Assembly: GCA_016716765.1 (NCBI GenBank)
Contig: JADJVA010000001.1
Location: 1 to 64,000, forward strand
Reading direction: 5' to 3'
DNA from: Bdellovibrionales bacterium
GTDB taxonomy: Bacteria > Bdellovibrionota > Bdellovibrionia > Bdellovibrionales > UBA1609
DNA length: 64,000 nucleotides
Below the pieces are notes generated by a model. It did not search any database. It was not told where the DNA came from and worked only from the letters and a program-made list of their open reading frames with translations. Positions 19,024 to 29,100 of this stretch are shown here, piece after piece. The first letter of the stretch is position 1. Each line of letters starts with the position of its first letter. Both the position numbers and the translations under genes were made by a program.

Positions 19024-20980
19024 CCTTATCATCAATAGATTCGGTCGCCTTCGCCTTGCAATGATCTTACTTTTTTTGATCACTTCAGGGGTTTTCTTGT
19101 GGGAAGCTGGGCGTGATGAAAGAGATATTGTTCCCTCTCCCAAGGATCCACCCCTCGCTGGCATTCATCTTGCTGGTGCGATTGACAGGGAATTCAAGAA
19201 CGAAGACCCTGCTTTTGGATCGCCGCTAAATCACTTGTCCGTAGGGAAACAGAAACTTGTCAAGGCGATCCCCAAATCATTGAGAGAATCCGTTGGGCTC
19301 AGCTCCCTTGACGATGTCAGCGGGAATACAGATGACAAGGTAGCAGCCAGTGAGAGTCAAAATCAGCCTCCCACAGCGATCGCAGGCTCCGATTATGTGA
19401 TCACAAAGCCCACGCACAAATTAATTCTGGACGGACGCAACAGCTTTGACGTAGATGGAGACGAACTCGACTTCGCTTGGTTCCTCGTCAACAGCCCTCA
19501 AGGAGCAACCGCTGCTATCACCGAACCAAATTCACCGATCAGCTCGTTCACTGCCAGTCTAGATGGAACTTATTGGTTTTCTCTCATTGTTAGTGATGGT
19601 CAACTGAAAAGCTCTCCCTCTGTGATAAAAGTAACTCTTCAGAAAAAAAATATCACACCAATCGCTGTCATCAGCGGGCCAGCACGAGGAATTCCAAATA
19701 AGGAGCTCATTTTTAGCGGTGAAAAAAGCTTTGATCCTGAGCACAGTCCGCTCAATTATTCTTGGAAGATAGACGAGTCACCATCGAAAAACTCAGTAAA
19801 TGAAATTCAAAATTCAGCGCCACAGGCTAAATTTACTCCCGATGTTCCTGGGACGTACGTAATAAGTCTTGTTGTGGACAATGGAAGTGCCTCAAGCCCC
19901 CCTCATCAGCATCGATTTGAAGTCGGGCCTCATTTAAATGGTTCTGTTGACTTGATCTTAGATCCCGACCAGCTCGTCAAAGTGGGAGAGGAGAAAACCT
20001 TGACTGCAAAAATTGCAGGTAAGGCCGGAGACACGACATATCAAATTTCTTGGCAGCTGATCTCTTCCCCAACATCAAGTTCTGTTGAAAAACGCCATAC
20101 CGGAAATTCCATGATCTTTAAAGCGGATCTTCCTGGCCATTACCTCTACCGGGCATTTCTCAAGTGGAACGACGAAATAATTGCTCATAAAACCATTCAT
20201 ATCTCCGCAATTCCGAATATGAAAAACCTATCAAAAGAAACGACTTCTGAGTCTGAAAATCGACCTGTTCTGAACGATCACGTTTATGCCTATGCCGGTC
20301 CAGATATTTCTAAGTGTCTGTCCTCAAATGAGGTCAAAATTCAATCAAAGAATAGCTACAGCACCTTTAAAGGAGAACTCGAATACAGCTGGGAAATAGA
20401 GAAAAATCCCAAAAAAAGCGATCGCGCCTATATTCTTCACGGTGATACTCCCAATGCCGTCTTGGTCCCAGATAGAGCTGGCGAATACACAGTCCAGCTG
20501 CAGGTGAGAGATCGAGCCAGCTCCTCCGTCGCTACCGACAATGTGAACCTTAGCATTCTTCTAGATACAATGAACTTTGAATTAAATCCATTTGAGTGGC
20601 CTCCTCACATCGAAAAGGCGAGTTTGCGGGAGTGGTTTGGTGTTCGCGTTATTTACGGGTCCCAACTCCCACTGACAAAAAGAGTTCAGATGAAAGGCGA
20701 AGACGATAAGCTACTTTTGTCATTTTCAAAGCGAATAGGAGATCCGGGGGTTCGATTGGCCTTTCAAGATATTCCAATTGAGGGCAATCAGCTGATATTG
20801 TCGTCGAATTACAAGGTCTCTCTATCCGGCCCCTTTGAGATTGATAGACCCTATTATTTGACTTACGCCTACTGGCACAAACTTTTAGGAACTCCAACAG
20901 AGGAAACCGACAATCCCCTTTTTCAGTTCAAAAAACGCAGAATTGATGGTCTTGAGTGTTTTGAAATCACAAAAAAATAA
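18992..20980 (+). CDS. Exported PKD-repeat protein
   Basis: About 660 residues with one N-terminal hydrophobic segment (LAMILLFLITSGVFLW), probably an uncleaved anchor or signal. PKD/REJ-like repeats follow: PPTAIAGSDYVI with LDGRNSFDVDGDELDFAW, TPIAVISG with FSGEKSFDPEHSPLNYSW, a third with KVGEEKTLTAKI, and a fourth YAYAGPDISKCL with ELEYSWEIEKNP. PKD folds are beta-sandwich spacers of surface and secreted proteins. The start is uncertain: TTG 18992, TTG 19001 and GTG 19007 all overlap the preceding gene; ATG 19061 would leave only part of the hydrophobic segment. Confidence 0.75.
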   Translation: MTWLRVGNFIDLIINRFGRLRLAMILLFLITSGVFLWEAGRDERDIVPSPKDPPLAGIHLAGAIDREFKNEDPAFGSPLNHLSVGKQKLVKAIPKSLRESVGLSSLDDVSGNTDDKVAASESQNQPPTAIAGSDYVITKPTHKLILDGRNSFDVDGDELDFAWFLVNSPQGATAAITEPNSPISSFTASLDGTYWFSLIVSDGQLKSSPSVIKVTLQKKNITPIAVISGPARGIPNKELIFSGEKSFDPEHSPLNYSWKIDESPSKNSVNEIQNSAPQAKFTPDVPGTYVISLVVDNGSASSPPHQHRFEVGPHLNGSVDLILDPDQLVKVGEEKTLTAKIAGKAGDTTYQISWQLISSPTSSSVEKRHTGNSMIFKADLPGHYLYRAFLKWNDEIIAHKTIHISAIPNMKNLSKETTSESENRPVLNDHVYAYAGPDISKCLSSNEVKIQSKNSYSTFKGELEYSWEIEKNPKKSDRAYILHGDTPNAVLVPDRAGEYTVQLQVRDRASSSVATDNVNLSILLDTMNFELNPFEWPPHIEKASLREWFGVRVIYGSQLPLTKRVQMKGEDDKLLLSFSKRIGDPGVRLAFQDIPIEGNQLILSSNYKVSLSGPFEIDRPYYLTYAYWHKLLGTPTEETDNPLFQFKKRRIDGLECFEITKK

Positions 20981-21033
20981 TTCACGAGGGAAACCTCACT
21001 CCGGCCGGCGTCCCTTCAATCATGTTCTCATCA

Positions 21034-21987
21034 TTACGCAGCCCGATGTATCGCCCTGCAAACAGTGGCGCTCTTTGGCCTTCGGTCAACAGCCGCGCCC
21101 ACGAAGTCACTTGGTAGACTGGCACCTGTTAAGTCCACGCAACGACTTCTGAGAGTGCCACGCGCTACATTGTCCTCAATTTCAATGCAGTCTTCTGAAT
21201 CAATATATTGATATCTCGGATGAGGATTGTTGTTGACATACACTTCTATCTTTCCTGTGCTGCACTCCCCTGCAGGAAAATATACAAGTTGAATAGGATT
21301 GAGATTTTCTGGCATTCCGGTCGCATTAAAAACAACAGAGATAGCTCCTATTGCCGCAGTGAGGGTATTGGCGCCCTGCTGTGCAGACAAAGTCCATCGA
21401 CTAAGGGCAGCTTCTCCATTGTTATCTGTCAAAGCAGGAGAAGTCGCGACGCTCCCCCCTGCGCTCGGAATAAACGATATTGAAAGGCCACTGATGGGAT
21501 TGTCAAAGGCATCCAGCACATTCACTCTCGGAGGAATTAAAACACTGCGTCCTACAGTTGTTGATTGGCTATTTCCAGCCACAATATTCATTTTAGCGGG
21601 AGGTCCCGGAACAAATGTCACATTGACTTGAAATTCGCTGGGATAAATGGAATGCAAGGCCCGTGTGCCTGCTCTCGTGCTGGCTATTCGACAAACGGAT
21701 TCCCCAATGGCATTGGACTGAGCGCAGGGGTTGATGATGACGAAAGTACCATCCTCAAGCAGTCTTGGAGTTACCCCACGAACGGGAAGAGCTCTGGAAT
21801 TGATAATCTTAATCGTAACGAGGACTTGATCAACTCCGTCCGCAACGGCTTGACTTGCTGATATACTTCCAACGACCGAAGTCCCATCGTCGGTGGACGA
21901 AACATCGATCACACGTTTTGATTTAAAATCACTTCCGCATCCATAGGCCAGCAGAACCACAAAAATCGTCCCGATTTGAAACTTCAT
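21034..21987 (-). CDS. Lipoprotein with invasin-type (Big_1) Ig-like domains
   Basis: ATG 21987 follows GGGGAGA and opens a lipoprotein signal (GTIFVVLLAYGCGSDF). Two Ig-like modules of bacterial group 1 type follow. The first has QAVADGVDQVLVTIKI (residues about 35-125). The second has GRSVLIPPRVNVLDAFDNPI, ISFIPSAGGSV and TDNNGEAALSRWTLSAQQG (about 140-225). The C terminus (GKIEVYVNNN, DCIEIEDNVARG) is not recognised. Big_1 modules are typical rods of adhesins such as intimin and invasin. The gene converges on the PKD-repeat gene, leaving about 50 bp between them. Confidence 0.75.
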   Translation of the reverse strand: MKFQIGTIFVVLLAYGCGSDFKSKRVIDVSSTDDGTSVVGSISASQAVADGVDQVLVTIKIINSRALPVRGVTPRLLEDGTFVIINPCAQSNAIGESVCRIASTRAGTRALHSIYPSEFQVNVTFVPGPPAKMNIVAGNSQSTTVGRSVLIPPRVNVLDAFDNPISGLSISFIPSAGGSVATSPALTDNNGEAALSRWTLSAQQGANTLTAAIGAISVVFNATGMPENLNPIQLVYFPAGECSTGKIEVYVNNNPHPRYQYIDSEDCIEIEDNVARGTLRSRCVDLTGASLPSDFVGAAVDRRPKSATVCRAIHRAA

Positions 21988-22239
21988 CGCAAATCTCCCC
22001 GCCCACAGCTTCTGAAAATGTCTTGTGTCCCCACAGTCTTTATTTTGCAAAATCGACACCCAGACAAGCCCTGGAATGATCAAACAATCGCTTTCATTTC
22101 AAATAGTTAGAGATGGTCCTAACTGGGTCACGACAAAAGTCTGGCTAGGCTTTTGTCAATTGGGCTTTTGTCAATATAGAAAAGATAGTCAATTTAACGA
22201 AGTAAATTCTAAAAAGGACGCGTTTTGCTTCGAGTCAAT
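21988..22239. other. Intergenic region with a short direct repeat
   Basis: This 252-bp stretch lies between two minus-strand genes. It contains GGCTTTTGTCAAT twice in close succession around 22148-22175. No ORF, tRNA or clear terminator is seen. It presumably holds the promoter of the Big_1 lipoprotein gene. Confidence 0.5.
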
Positions 22240-23436
22240 TCAATTCGTCTGAACGTCGATTTCCAAACTATCAGAGGTTATCTTTGAAACACTGATTCGA
22301 AAAGGCTTGAGTCCCTGCTTTTCAAGAATGGAACCGATTTGCCTAATTCCGCTTGAGGCATCCACTTCAAAGATCACTCGATTAGTTTCAAAAAATCTTT
22401 CTTTGAGAGATCTAATGTCCCGCACTTGTTCGAGCATCGCCTTCTTGAGTTCGCTCATCTGAAGGTAATTGAGTCGGCCATTCACCGTTAAGCGAAGTAG
22501 ATTTGCTCCAAAGGTCCCCCTCTTCCAAGCATCAAAAATTTGTATTGAAAGATCCTGGGTCACAGTATCAAGGACTTCATTTGCCTTTCGCTGGACAGAT
22601 GTCTGAAAGGGGCCTGGATCCGTTTCGTAGGTTCGAACCACCTCTCCCACGATCCGTCCATTTCCGGAATGAATGGCAACTATTTTAACGTCAATCTGGT
22701 AGGCATCGGGTTTCGCTCGCGCCTTTCCGTAGCGAATATAGCCCTTGGTGACTATCTGAGCCTCAAAAAATTCTCCCACAAACAAATAATCTTCTGTTCG
22801 TGGATTTTCAGAAAAAAATGTGGAGGGCATCATATTGCGATATCCCCTGCCCAAAGGAAACAAGCAAAAAAAACCGCGTTCCCTAAAAGATGATCTCATT
22901 TTGTTTAAAAATTCCAGGTTTTGATTTAAAATAAAACTCGCATCAGCTCCAGCTCCAGCCTCAGAAACCCACCAGGAATAGGTTTGTCCATTGACCCGAT
23001 CCTGAAAACTGACCATTGGCAAGATTTGGGGAAACCCCTCCATCTTGTAAAGCAAGCCCTCCTCCAAAAGCAGAGCCTGAAGATTTCGAAGTGAGACTTT
23101 GAGCGTGACGTTCATGGTATAGCCATTGCCAACTTTTACAGGCGGCGTGGATTTCATCGATAGAATGTATTTTCCAGAATTCTTTAGAATCTTACCCCTG
23201 ATGAGGGCCCTATTGTGATCATACTTTTGTTGTCCAATGATATCCAAAATATATTTTACGGACGAATCGTGTATCACTGAATCAAAAATGGCCTGCCTTG
23301 CCACAGCTGGATTCGTCGCTGCCGAAGAGCCCTCAACAGTTAATTCCAGGATCTCTTCGGCCTGAATAGGGACTGCGACCCATAGACTGCCAATGCTGGT
23401 AAAAAGAAGGAATAGGAAGATTCTTATGTGCATCAT
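22240..23436 (-). CDS. Exported protein, possible FlgT N-domain-like architecture
   Basis: 398 residues with a signal peptide (LFTSIGSLWVAVPIQA). The N-terminal part (LTVEGSSAATNPAVARQAIF, YNH-like KYDHNRALIRGKILKNSGKY and the strand YTMNVTLKVSLRNLQALLLE) recalls the FlgT N-terminal domain pattern of VEG---A---AR-A. The remainder includes a long middle domain and two C-terminal alpha/beta modules (LLRLTVNGRLNYLQMSELKK, FRISVSKITSDSLEIDV). The match is weak and read by eye. The FlgT/CsgG-like lipoprotein lies 5 kb away. Otherwise unknown. Confidence 0.5.
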   Translation of the reverse strand: MMHIRIFLFLLFTSIGSLWVAVPIQAEEILELTVEGSSAATNPAVARQAIFDSVIHDSSVKYILDIIGQQKYDHNRALIRGKILKNSGKYILSMKSTPPVKVGNGYTMNVTLKVSLRNLQALLLEEGLLYKMEGFPQILPMVSFQDRVNGQTYSWWVSEAGAGADASFILNQNLEFLNKMRSSFRERGFFCLFPLGRGYRNMMPSTFFSENPRTEDYLFVGEFFEAQIVTKGYIRYGKARAKPDAYQIDVKIVAIHSGNGRIVGEVVRTYETDPGPFQTSVQRKANEVLDTVTQDLSIQIFDAWKRGTFGANLLRLTVNGRLNYLQMSELKKAMLEQVRDIRSLKERFFETNRVIFEVDASSGIRQIGSILEKQGLKPFRISVSKITSDSLEIDVQTN

Positions 23437-23574
23437 TCGGTTATTACCCGGATTTAACCTTGTTGTGATTTCTATTCTTGGTGCTACTTTACTGAAAATA
23501 AACTATTGTTGCATGAAAGTTTTAACTATCATGCATTATGTTACAAAAAACAATGCGGTATTGCAGTGAAATGG

Positions 23575-24446
23575 TCAGTGAATGACAGTGGATGTTTCAA
23601 AGCGAACAGTTCCAGATCTGGCCCCAATGCCAATTTCAATTGCATCAAAACTGGGCTCATAAATCATCACATTGAAAACCCAAATAGGCTCATGGGGGTC
23701 TGCTTCAGCATAGAATAAGGGGCCTCGATTTGACTTAATTTCAAATTTTTTCTTGCTAGCAAAGTGCCTCTCGACCTCATTCCGTGCCTGCTCGACAGAA
23801 AACTGACATTCACCGAGTCATCGGTTCGCACGGGTCGTAAATTCAAGTTGATCATAAAGATTGCTCCATCTCGCTGACTCACTCCTGCTTTAAAATATCC
23901 CAAATACACTGGCATGCCTAGAAACTGCTGTTCAAGATAGACTGATTTTGTTGGATCTGTTAGGCCACGTTCCCAATCTTTCTCGACGAAAGAAGTCGCC
24001 TGAACGGGTAGCCCGACGATCCCCGCCACTTCGACAGCCACGTCGAGAGGCTTTCTATTCATTCTGTCTCCTGAAACACGAAACACATTGCCGAACTGAT
24101 CCTTGGTAAAATTCCAATCACCTGGAAATTTCTCCTTAAACAAGGATTCAAAGTCATCGTTCGCGGCCGCAACATTGCGACCGGGAGCCTGAAGAGGATC
24201 GTCTTTTTCACGAGAATTCATCTTTGTCTTTCCGGAAGTAGAGCTGGAACTCAAATCGCTGTCGCTTTTCTTGTCGGATGGATTGTTTGAACCATCCAGT
24301 TTATTGGCAGAATTTGATCCTTCCTGAGAATCAGCTTTGTCTCCCATTTCTTCAGAACTTTTTCCTTGGTTTCGCTGAATGAAAAGGATACTGAGACCAA
24401 GCAAAAGGGCTGCTATCACAAGGATGCCAATCTTCTTTGATGTCAT
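23575..24446 (-). pseudogene. Anchored propeptide/PepSY-like protein, one homopolymer frameshift
   Basis: ATG 24446 follows GAGGAAAA. One membrane segment (KIGILVIAALLLGLSILFI) is followed by a Ser/Asp/Lys-rich linker of about 80 residues. A globular domain with PVYLGYFKAGVSQRDGAIFM, FEIKSNRGPLFYAEADPHEP and IGARSGTVRFETST resembles FTP/PepSY propeptide folds of thermolysin-like proteases. The frame breaks in a run of four A (plus strand 23799-23802). Adding one base joins VNVSF to SVEQARNEVERHF and moves the stop to 23575. It lies directly downstream of a gluzincin protease gene, so a role as inhibitor or chaperone of that protease is a plausible inference. Confidence 0.65.
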
Positions 24447-24502
24447 TATATTTTTCCTCTTCTCATCTTCTCTTGCTGAAAATTCTCTCATTCAAGGATT
24501 GA

Positions 24503-25893
24503 TTAAAGACCTATCGCGGTATATTCTGCGTTGATTTTAGTTGCAAATTTACCATTAAACATCTCTCCATCTAGGTCTTTCATGGCAGTTTTCAAAGTCG
24601 CAAAGGTGTCGCTGGCTGAAACGTATTTTTGGTGCTCGTAAAAAACTTGATAGCGTCTTTATAGGCTGTAGAACTTTCCTTCCGAGCTGCCTCAATTAGC
24701 CCATACCAAATAGTTGAATAAATGCTGCCCATGGCGTGGACCTCACCTGGCATCTGAAAACTCGCGCAATCATCATAAAATGATTGGGCTTTCAGATTCT
24801 GAATCTTTATGTCTTTCATTGAACGGGGATTATCACAGTGGCCCAGCCCCTCCATTGAGTTTATGATATCTTCACCAAGTACCGTTGTGTCGAACATCAA
24901 ATAGGAGTATACATCTGCAATGCCTTCATGGACGGCAAATAGACTACCTTGCACTGTCTTTGAGCAAATATTTCTGTCACCATTTCCGCATTTTTTATCA
25001 TTAGAAGAAAGGGCTATCGGCAGATTGGCTCCGTATTCCAAATTTGCATGCCCATATTCGTGGGCCGCAATGTCAGCAGATAAAGCGAGCGGAGCATGGA
25101 CATCAAAATTGTTAACCTTGCCTCTGGGCAAAGAGACCCCAAAGACCATGGCATTCACATCTCGACCCGTCCAGGCTGCGTTGATGAAAAGACTGTATGG
25201 ACCATTTGTTTCATATTGAGCGTAATAGAAATGAGGAGCTGCAATTACCTTTTTGTTTTTCGCGAACGCAGCTGCGCCATATTGAGATTCAATTCGATAA
25301 ACAAAGTGATTGAGCCAATAATAGATGTTGTAATCAACAAGGTTTAGCATGGGAAGTCCCTTTGTACTGAACTTGAACCTACCATTGGTCGGTACCGTCT
25401 TAGCAAATTCAAACACACTGTCGCTGTTGCCATAAACCACTTCATCGAACTCAAAGTTGCCATTGTCGAGGCCCGAAGTCGGCGTCTTAACGGCATAAGT
25501 CAAATAGGTGCTTTGGTCATTTACCCCGACAGGATTAGGCTTTGGCGTGGCCGTACCACCGATTTCACCAGAATTCACAACGATGGGGGGATTCAAAACT
25601 TTTCCGGCTTGAAAGAGCGGATTCTTAAAGAAAACACATCCATTGTAGTCGGAAGTTGTATCCGACATACAATTTGGATCTTGCCTGCCAATACCAAAAT
25701 CAACAGGTTTTCCGCCACCAATAGGTGGACCATCAGGTCCAAGCGAATTCTGAAACGCCTTATTTGGTTTAAATCCACTTTTCCCACAGTTCAGGTAAAG
25801 AAACGGAAATCCAAATCCAAATAGAATCAGGGCCGAAAACTTAAAAATGGATTTTAGACTGAATGCCGATTTTAATCGTGGAATCAATTTCAT
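24503..25893 (-). pseudogene. Gluzincin (M4/M36-like) metalloprotease lipoprotein, one homopolymer frameshift
   Basis: A lipoprotein signal (GFPFLYLNCGKSG) is followed by about 450 residues. HEYGHANLEYG is the HExxH zinc motif. HEGIADVYSYLM carries the third ligand Glu, spaced as in thermolysin and fungalysin relatives, and EVHAMGSIYSTIWYG is the conserved region with the C-terminal His. It should be an active secreted endopeptidase. Near the end, a run of six A (plus strand 24640-24645) breaks the frame. One more base gives FFYEHQKYVSASDTFATLKT and a stop at 24503. I chose ATG 25893 (GGAAG upstream). The propeptide-like gene follows 56 bp downstream. Confidence 0.8.
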
Positions 25894-26184
25894 TTTCTTC
25901 GCTTCCAAAACGTCTCTCCTTCTTTCAATTATATCTTTCCAAAAGCACCTGAGCTCTAACCGGCTTAACAGGAACATCGAGAAAACGTCTGGGTGATGCC
26001 GCCCTCAAATAAATTCTAACCTCTTTTATTGCTTGTGCGCCAACAAAAAGCGAGTTCTCAGCTTAGCCAGGACCTTGCTCCAGGACACTGTCTCAATATG
26101 AGATTTCCGATGGATACAAAGAAATAGGTTTATTTTTGTATTAGAAACTGATCAGTCGTCCGCTTAAAAAATAGACAATGTCAA
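25894..26184. other. Intergenic region, nothing recognised
   Basis: 291 bp between the dnaE stop and the start of the protease gene. I see no ORF with a ribosome site, no RNA gene and no clear hairpin with a T tract. The protease promoter presumably lies here. Confidence 0.5.
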
Positions 26185-29100
26185 TCAGTGAAGGTCGATC
26201 GCATTCTCAACACCCAATAGAGAGACCATACTCTCTATGAGCTCCTGTGAGGGTTTTACTGAACGAGGGTCCATCGGCTCCAAAAGTACAGATTTTGAGA
26301 TATCCGACAACAAAAGTTCGAAGGAGAGATTCGCATCTCCTGGATGCCTGAGAAAAAGATCACGTAAATCTCCTAGCTTATCCTCACTCCTTTGATTGAG
26401 GCTCAGTACCAATGATTTTGCTCGTGCGAAGATATCGTGAATGGGCCTTACCTCATCAACTAAAATCTTCAACTGATCTTTGTCTTTCTCTAGGGTTCCA
26501 GATACCAAAAGTGCAACATCCGATTTAAGTGAAGTCTCGTATTTTCCGAATGAATCCGGAAAAATAACTAACTCAAGACTGCCGGTAAGATCTTCGAGAA
26601 CCCCAAAAGCCATGCGAGTTCCCTTCTTTGTAATGATCTCCCTTAAGGTATTTACAATTCCCAAAATACTCACTCGACTCTTGTTCGGTGAAGCCGCAAT
26701 TCCTTGGATCGTGCCGGAAGCCCACTTTTTGGTTAGTCTCTCAAGGCCAGCTAAGGGGTGATCCGACAAATAAAAGCCCAAGACTTCTTTTTCATAAATT
26801 AACCGTTGGCTTCTATTCCATGGAGGACGAGACTCAATCCTGACCTTCTCTTGTTCTTGAACTTCAGCTGCGAAGGCGAATAAACTGACTTGCCCTCTTT
26901 CCAAATCCCTTTTTGCTTGATCGGCCCGCTCTATGAAACGGGGATAATTTTCCGTTAACTCCGCTCGATTGGACCCAAAACCATCAAAGGCTCCCGCCTT
27001 GATCATACACTCAACGGTCTTTTTATTGACCCTTCTTAAATCTACTGAGGAAAAAAACTCCTCTAAAGACTCAAATCCTTTTCCATCTCGAGAATGAAGA
27101 GAATCAAGAATCGCCTCTACAGCACTTTTACCAACCCCTTTAATTGCACCTAATGAAAAGTATATAACATCGCCACGAGCTGAAAATTTATACTCAGAAT
27201 GATTGATATGAGGAGGCAAAACCTTAATTTTGTGGCGCTGAGCATCCTTCACGTACTTCACGACTTTATCAGTGTCGTTCATCTCTGTACTTAAGAGAGA
27301 GGCAAAAAACTCGACTGGATAATAGTGTTTGATCCAGGCTGTATAGGCCGAAACCACACAATAGGCGGCAGCGTGAGATTTATTAAAGCCATACTTAGCA
27401 AACTCCGCCATGGTGTCGAAAAGTTCCGCCGCCTTGATCAAATCATGATTGTTCTCTTTGGCTCCTGCCAAAAACCGATCTTTCTGAGTTGCCATTTCCT
27501 CAGCAATCTTTTTTCCCATTGCTCGACGAAGCAAATCCGCTTCTCCCAAACTATAATTTGCTATCCGTGAGGCAACGAGCTGCACTTGTTCCTGATAAAC
27601 GATGATCCCATAAGTCTCCTTCAAAATCGGCTCAAGCTCAGGAAATAAATATTTGACTGGAGTCTCCCCCTTTTTTCGAGACAAATAATCAGGAATCATG
27701 TCCATCGGTCCAGGTCTGTACAAAGCATTGATAGCGACAATATCTTCAAAACAGTTAGGTTGAGCCTTGCGAATCAGGTCTGTAATTCCCTCTCCCTCAA
27801 ATTGAAAAACCCCTGCGGTATCTCCTTTACACATCAATTCGTAGATGCCAGGATCTGAAAGAGAAATATCCTGCACAAGATATTTCTTTCCACGATTGCG
27901 CTCTATTAAACGAAGAGCATCATTGATATGCGTGAGAGTTTTGAGACCCAGAAAATCGAACTTCATAAGTCCAATTTTCTCTGAGTGCTTCATGTCATAC
28001 TGGACGACATTTTCTCCCTCTACTCCACGATAAAGAGGCGCATGATTTACGATATTTCCATCAGCAATGATAACTCCCGCAGCGTGTATGCCTGCGTGAC
28101 GGACGAGACCTTCAATTTTTTGAGCAAGATCCATCAGATTACTGATTTTAGGATCGGTTTCCATTAACTCACGAATTCGAGATTCTTCTTTGATGGCATC
28201 TCCAAGATTGATTCCAAGACGTTCAGGAATCAACTTGGCAATCACGTCGACTTCGCTAAATGTCATTCCCATCACTCGACCCACATCACGAATGGCTGCT
28301 CTTGCCTGCAATTTACCGTAGGTGATAATTTGGGAGACACTGTCTTCGCCGTATTTCTTGGTCACATATTCAATAACTCTTTGACGGTTTTCCTGACAAA
28401 AATCGACGTCAAAGTCAGGCATACTGACCCGTTCTGGATTCAGAAATCGCTCGAAGATCAAATTGTAAGTCATCGGATCAAGATCAGTAATCCCAAGACT
28501 GTAAGCAACAAGAGAGCCCGCTCCAGAACCACGACCTGGACCAACTGGAATATCATTGTTCTTCGCCCATCCAATAAAGTCCTGAACAATCAAAAAATAG
28601 CCATTAAATCCCATTCGATCGATAACACCGAGTTCATATTCGAGCCGCTCTCGATAAGTGTTCACCCTTTCTGGAGAGAACTCTTCACCGCGCCTCTGCG
28701 CTTGCTCAAATCTCTGTTCTAAACCCTTATGACTGAGCTCCTCCATCTCATTTTTTGTCGTTCGCCCATCTGCAGTCGGATAGGTGGGCAAATGATAAAT
28801 GGGTTTCCCCTCTTGATTCTTTAGTGAAAACTCAAGGCAACAACGATCCGCTATTTCAAGAGTCATATCACATGCTTCAGGGTTCTTTCTAAACAGATCT
28901 CGCATCTGCTTGGGTCCCTTGAGATAAAACTGATCGGAGCCCAGTCGGAAGCGACTTTCGTCCATCAGAGTTTTGTTGGACCCAATACAAATCAATGTTT
29001 CCTGTGCCAACTGATCGGATTGATGGAGATAATGAACATCGTTGGCTGCCACCAATGGAACATTTTTTATTCGAGAAGCTTCGACAAGAAATCCATTGAT

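Noticed and set aside
22148..22175. Direct repeat GGCTTTTGTCAAT x2 as an iteron or operator
   Set aside because: Only two copies, no spacing pattern or flanking factor gene; noted in the intergenic entry only.
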